DNA of 64,000 nt from Veillonella sp. GTDB taxonomy: Bacteria > Bacillota > Negativicutes > Veillonellales > Veillonellaceae. This document shows positions 60,716 to 64,000 of this stretch, piece after piece. Made by a program: the position numbers and the translations under genes. Each line of letters opens with the position of its first letter. The first letter of the stretch is position 1. The stretch spans positions 7,434 through 71,433 of the forward strand of contig NZ_JAGZMO010000010.1 of assembly GCF_018364065.1 (NCBI RefSeq). Direction: 5' to 3'. The notes beneath the pieces were generated by a model. The model was not told the origin of the DNA. It was given only the letters and a program-made list of their open reading frames with translations, and searched no databases.

Positions 60716-62453
60716 TACATTCACCTCCATTGGTATCACTACATACGCCGCAGCGTTTACAGCCGTCCTGACAAGGAGCTGTATAGACTTCGTTCAAGCT
60801 GCGCCGCCATTCATTAGCCAAGTATGATTCATTAAGTCCCATGTGGAGAATACTCCAAGGTTGCACCGCGTCGAGAGCGCGTTCGCGATAGAGTTCATCT
60901 TCTTCGTTGTAACCCAAATCGCGGCAGGCGTTTTTAAAGCTTTTCGGCCCGCCCTGCTTCACCGCTTCAACGAGTACAGCGCCCAGCCGGCGGTCACCGC
61001 GGGCCAACACGGCTTGCACATAGGCTTCGCGCGGCGACTCCACCAGGACTTCAATGTGACGATTTTTCTGTAAGGATTTCTTTATATAATTAAGCTTTTT
61101 GCGAATTTCTTTCTGATCTGCCATAGGCATCCATTGAAATGGTGTAAAGGGCTTCGGAATAAAAGGATTCACGCTTAATGTGAGGCGACCTTTGCAGCCG
61201 TCCCGTTCCATACGGGCGTACACGGCGTTCGCCATCTGCACAATCGCTTCAATGTCCGCCTGTTCCTCCGTAGGAAGGCCCACCATAATATAGAGGCGAA
61301 TATGCGGTATGCCCGCCTTGGCAGCCAAGTCCACCGCTTTAAACAGCGATTCATCCGTAATGCCTTTATTAATCACCCGGCGCAACCGTTCGCTCCCCGC
61401 TTCCGGCGCTACCGTGACCGTCTGCTGTCCGCTGGCGGCCAAGCCTTGCACTACATCTTCCGTCAAGGAGTCGGCTCGAAGTGACGCACAGGAATAGCGT
61501 AGTCCTTTAGAGCGAATATATTGCACCAGCTCATCAATTTGCGGGTAATCGGAAATGGCTGCCCCCATGAGGCCCACTTTCTTTCCCAGAGCCGCCGCCC
61601 GGTCCACACCGGCTTTCAAATCATCCAGAGGCCGTACGCGAGGCTTGCGATAGCAATAGCCGGCCATGCAGAATCGGCAGTGACGGCCGCAACCGCGTGC
61701 CACTTCCACGATGTACATGGCGCCGAATTCAGTAAAGTCCGTATGCACTACGGTTTCCCCAACGGTTTCGAGCGGTCGCCAATGCCGATGAACTGGTTTC
61801 GGTGTTCCTTCATAACCGGAAAAACGACCGTATTCATCATACTTCGGCGTGTAAAACTCCGGCACATAGACGCCGTCCAAATTATGCAGGTCTTCCAGGA
61901 TTTCGGAGCGCAGAGCCCCTCGTTCCCGTCCCGTTTCCACGACATTCAATATTTCACTCATAAGCCCTTCCCCTTCACCGATGAGAAAGGCGTCAAAAAA
62001 ATCTGATATAGGTTCCGGATTAAACGTGGCACAAGGACCTCCGGCAATTACAATAGGATCCCGCTCGATACGATGCTTGCGCAGCACCGGAATATGCCCT
62101 AACTCAAGCAGCACGGGAATATTGAAGTAATCCATTTCAAACGTTACATCCATCCCCACCACATGACATTCGTTGAGTGGTCGTTGGGTTTCGATGCTCA
62201 TAAGAGGCAATCGATATTTTTCATAAGCGGCCAAATCTTTATGGACCGGTAAAAAATATCGCTCCGCACAACTTTGAGGGCGACCATTAATTTCTTCGTA
62301 AATAATCTGCATCCCCAAATTGCTCATGCCCACAAAATATGTATTCGGATATACCAATCCCACTTTATAGGGTTTATGCGGATTAAAGTCGATGCGACTT
62401 TGTTCATTCGCACGCAATGAGCGCAGCGAATTTATAATCTCATCACGACTCAT
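60687..62453 (-). CDS. B12-binding-domain radical SAM protein (TIGR03960 type)
   Basis: 588 residues. The N-terminal B12-binding-like region includes YKVGLVYPNTYFVGMSNLG and IVIAGGPCATFNPEP. The radical SAM cluster motif is CGRHCRFCMAGYC (central), followed by APEAGSERLRRVINKGI and NPFIPKPFTPFQW. The C-terminus has a Cys cluster (CQDGCKRCGVCSD). Members are usually followed by a DUF2344 partner, which I do not find here. The substrate is unknown. It heads the operon pgeF-yggS-sepF-proC-ylmH-divIVA; AAGGAGG precedes the ATG. Confidence 0.9.
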   Translation of the reverse strand: MSRDEIINSLRSLRANEQSRIDFNPHKPYKVGLVYPNTYFVGMSNLGMQIIYEEINGRPQSCAERYFLPVHKDLAAYEKYRLPLMSIETQRPLNECHVVGMDVTFEMDYFNIPVLLELGHIPVLRKHRIERDPIVIAGGPCATFNPEPISDFFDAFLIGEGEGLMSEILNVVETGRERGALRSEILEDLHNLDGVYVPEFYTPKYDEYGRFSGYEGTPKPVHRHWRPLETVGETVVHTDFTEFGAMYIVEVARGCGRHCRFCMAGYCYRKPRVRPLDDLKAGVDRAAALGKKVGLMGAAISDYPQIDELVQYIRSKGLRYSCASLRADSLTEDVVQGLAASGQQTVTVAPEAGSERLRRVINKGITDESLFKAVDLAAKAGIPHIRLYIMVGLPTEEQADIEAIVQMANAVYARMERDGCKGRLTLSVNPFIPKPFTPFQWMPMADQKEIRKKLNYIKKSLQKNRHIEVLVESPREAYVQAVLARGDRRLGAVLVEAVKQGGPKSFKNACRDLGYNEEDELYRERALDAVQPWSILHMGLNESYLANEWRRSLNEVYTAPCQDGCKRCGVCSDTNGGECNATPESDNN

Positions 62454-62664
62454 AAGTCGCCTCCTTTATTACACCTTTTGAATATATCCTTTATTTTTTA
62501 TTATACGTCAAATTTACATTGATAGTCCACCTTTACAGGTTGACAAAGCGCATGTATACAAGAAAAACTTATAGGCTCTAAAAAACTAATTCATGCTAAA
62601 GAAAATTATGCATATCCAAAACTTCCGCTAGCAAAAACTTGAACATACAGAGGCTTACACATAC

Positions 62665-62698
62665 AAAAAAGAGGCCGCAGACTTATGTCTGCCGCCTC
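62665..62698 (-). terminator. Terminator of the glutathione peroxidase gene
   Basis: Stem GAGGC.GCAGAC / GTCTGC.GCCTC with a four-base loop, then six T on the minus strand. Upstream of the next operon I see nothing else in 62454-62664. Confidence 0.8.
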
Positions 62699-62748
62699 TA
62701 TAAGCAACGTTACCAACTACATAGCAATGTTACTGAATGCTGCGAATA

Positions 62749-63291
62749 TTATTCAGCTAATAATTTTTCGATATCAGCTTTCATTTCTGCCGGTTCAACG
62801 TTGGATTCGTAACGGCCTACTACTTCACCTTTGCGGTTGATCAAGAATTTAGTGAAGTTCCATTTAATGGAATCGCCTTTTAAGAATTCAGGATATTCTT
62901 CTTGTAAGAAATCCATGGATTCTACGTGATTGCCGTGGAAACCTTTGAAGCCCTGTTCCTTAGTTAAGTATTGGAACAAAGGAATCGCGCCAGCGTCGCG
63001 AACTTCAGTTTTGCCCATTACAGGGAATGTTACACCGTAGTTCAATTTGCAGAAATGTTGAATTTCATCGTTGTTGCCAGGTTCCTGTTCTTCGAACTGG
63101 TTGGAAGGAACTGCGATTACAGTAAAGCCTTTGTCTTTGAATTCTTTGTATAAAGCTTCCAAGCCTTCGTACTGATGAGTAAAGCCACATTTACTTGCTG
63201 TGTTGGCAATAATCATTACTTGACCTTCAAAATCCTTTAAGGATACGTCATTACCTACTTTATCTTTTACACTATATTCATATACGCTCAT
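62749..63291 (-). CDS. Glutathione peroxidase family (Cys-type)
   Basis: 180 residues with a thioredoxin fold. The peroxidatic site is NTASKCGFTHQY (Cys in place of Sec), followed by VPSNQFEEQEPG and KWNFTKFLI with the catalytic Gln, Trp and Asn positions. Bacterial members usually use thioredoxin and reduce hydroperoxides. Suits a microaerophilic or anaerobic cell meeting oxygen. AGGAGG precedes the ATG. Confidence 0.94.
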   Translation of the reverse strand: MSVYEYSVKDKVGNDVSLKDFEGQVMIIANTASKCGFTHQYEGLEALYKEFKDKGFTVIAVPSNQFEEQEPGNNDEIQHFCKLNYGVTFPVMGKTEVRDAGAIPLFQYLTKEQGFKGFHGNHVESMDFLQEEYPEFLKGDSIKWNFTKFLINRKGEVVGRYESNVEPAEMKADIEKLLAE

Positions 63292-63447
63292 AATAGCCTC
63301 CTGTAATTTAACAATTCTTAACCGTCAATTCGCGGTTAAGTAATTTCTTTAAGACTTATACCCCTATTATATATGATATGTCGAAAAAAATCAATTAGAT
63401 TGTCAACAATTTAATTTTGCGTGGTGTTTATTTTTCTCAAAGGAAAG

Positions 63448-63475
63448 AAAAAGCTCAGCCGGAGCTGAGCTTTTC
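63448..63475 (-). terminator. Terminator after tuf
   Basis: Perfect stem AAGCTCAGC / GCTGAGCTT with a CGGA loop and T tracts, 80 bp after the tuf stop codon. Confidence 0.8.
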
Positions 63476-63555
63476 TATGTAAAGGTAACACTTTACCATT
63501 CTATACAATTATACTGTATAGCTCTATCGGCTCATATTACAGAAAACTCTAAATA

Positions 63556-64000
63556 TTAAGCTTCAATAGCAGTTACAACACCGGCACCTACTGTGTGGCC
63601 ACCTTCGCGAATAGCGAAACGTAAACCTTCTTCAACAGCGATTGGAGTGATCAATTCGATTTCCATAGTGATGTTGTCGCCAGGCATACACATTTCTGTG
63701 CCTTCCGGTAATTGGATAACGCCGGTTACGTCAGTTGTACGGAAGTAGAACTGTGGACGGTAGTTGGAGAAGAATGGAGTATGACGGCCACCTTCTTCTT
63801 TAGTCAATACGTAAACTTCGGCTTTGAATTTAGTGTGTGGATGAATGGAACCCGGTTTAGCCAAAACTTGACCACGTTCGATGTCTTTACGGTCAACACC
63901 GCGAAGAAGTGCACCAACGTTGTCGCCTGCTACTGCAGAGTCCAAAGTTTTGCGGAACATTTCAAGACCGGTGATAACATAGCTTTCAGCTTTTTCTTTA
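63556..64000 (-). CDS. tuf: Elongation factor Tu, 3' part only
   Basis: The last 147 codons of EF-Tu, running off the right edge. Domain 2 and 3 signatures are unmistakable: VITGLEMFRKTLD, GDNVGALLRGVDRKDIERGQVLAKPG, KEEGGRHTPFFSNYRPQFYFRTTDVTG and GLRFAIREGGHTVGAGVV. The N-terminal GTPase domain lies outside. The ATG-begun frame at 63960 is internal, not the start. Confidence 0.97.
   Translation of the reverse strand, partial: KEKAESYVITGLEMFRKTLDSAVAGDNVGALLRGVDRKDIERGQVLAKPGSIHPHTKFKAEVYVLTKEEGGRHTPFFSNYRPQFYFRTTDVTGVIQLPEGTEMCMPGDNITMEIELITPIAVEEGLRFAIREGGHTVGAGVVTAIEA

Overview
The window looks like a chromosome segment of a Veillonella-type bacterium (Negativicutes, a diderm Firmicute). 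I infer this from several features. A very large trimeric autotransporter adhesin has an extended signal peptide, which requires an outer membrane. It sits beside a Gram-positive style divIVA/ylmH/sepF/yggS/pgeF cluster, a fused cobA-hemD inside a heme/siroheme cluster, and a tandem pair of CobT-like genes resembling ArsAB of Sporomusa and Veillonella. The species is inferred from gene content, not measured.

Layout. Positions 1-12819 (minus) hold the first 4273 codons of one giant adhesin whose C-terminus lies outside the window. It is built of repeated YadA-type head and neck modules, with a recent 1626-bp internal duplication and two long coiled-coil inserts. A tRNA-Lys follows, then a Bcr/CflA-type MFS exporter, an SDR oxidoreductase, a LysR regulator and a 49-residue membrane peptide. 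From 17.5 to 22.6 kb a LytS/LytTR two-component system faces a CstA-family transporter, an arrangement like pyruvate-sensing BtsSR-BtsT. From 23 to 29 kb come an iron alcohol dehydrogenase, galactose mutarotase, MoaA with a MOSC protein, and an NCS2 purine permease. From 29 to 35.4 kb come a YihY-family protein, a LysE/RhtB exporter, tRNA-Arg, an AlbA-less HATPase/winged-helix regulator behind an elaborate operator, a phosphoesterase with an HxlR regulator, a nitroreductase and an M48 protease. From 35.5 to 38.5 kb a ClpX-like AAA+ ATPase with a repetitive charged tail is divergent from an XRE-type regulator; one palindrome overlaps both promoters. Next come uracil permease, an FtsW/RodA-family protein, trmB, and a six-tRNA cluster.

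From 43 to 62.5 kb nearly everything is on the minus strand. A larC1-like gene lies downstream of two CobT homologues (lower-ligand activation for cobamides), then tyrA, a MATE exporter and an unknown 117-residue protein. The cluster sirC-like/hemA/hemC/cobA-hemD/hemB/hemL makes uroporphyrinogen III from glutamyl-tRNA and leads towards siroheme and cobamides. The division-associated group is radical SAM protein, pgeF, yggS, sepF, proC, ylmH, divIVA. A glutathione peroxidase and the 3' part of tuf close the window.

A recurrent oddity is short tandem repeats (about 16-45 bp) placed on, or immediately after, stop codons of unrelated genes (ftsW/rodA-like, galM, cobA-hemD, cobT-like, tyrA, adh). 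Several look like repeated copies of the gene's own 3' end. The loci most worth attention are the AAA+/XRE pair with its shared operator, the autoregulated HATPase/winged-helix gene, the ArsAB-larC1 group, and these post-stop repeats.
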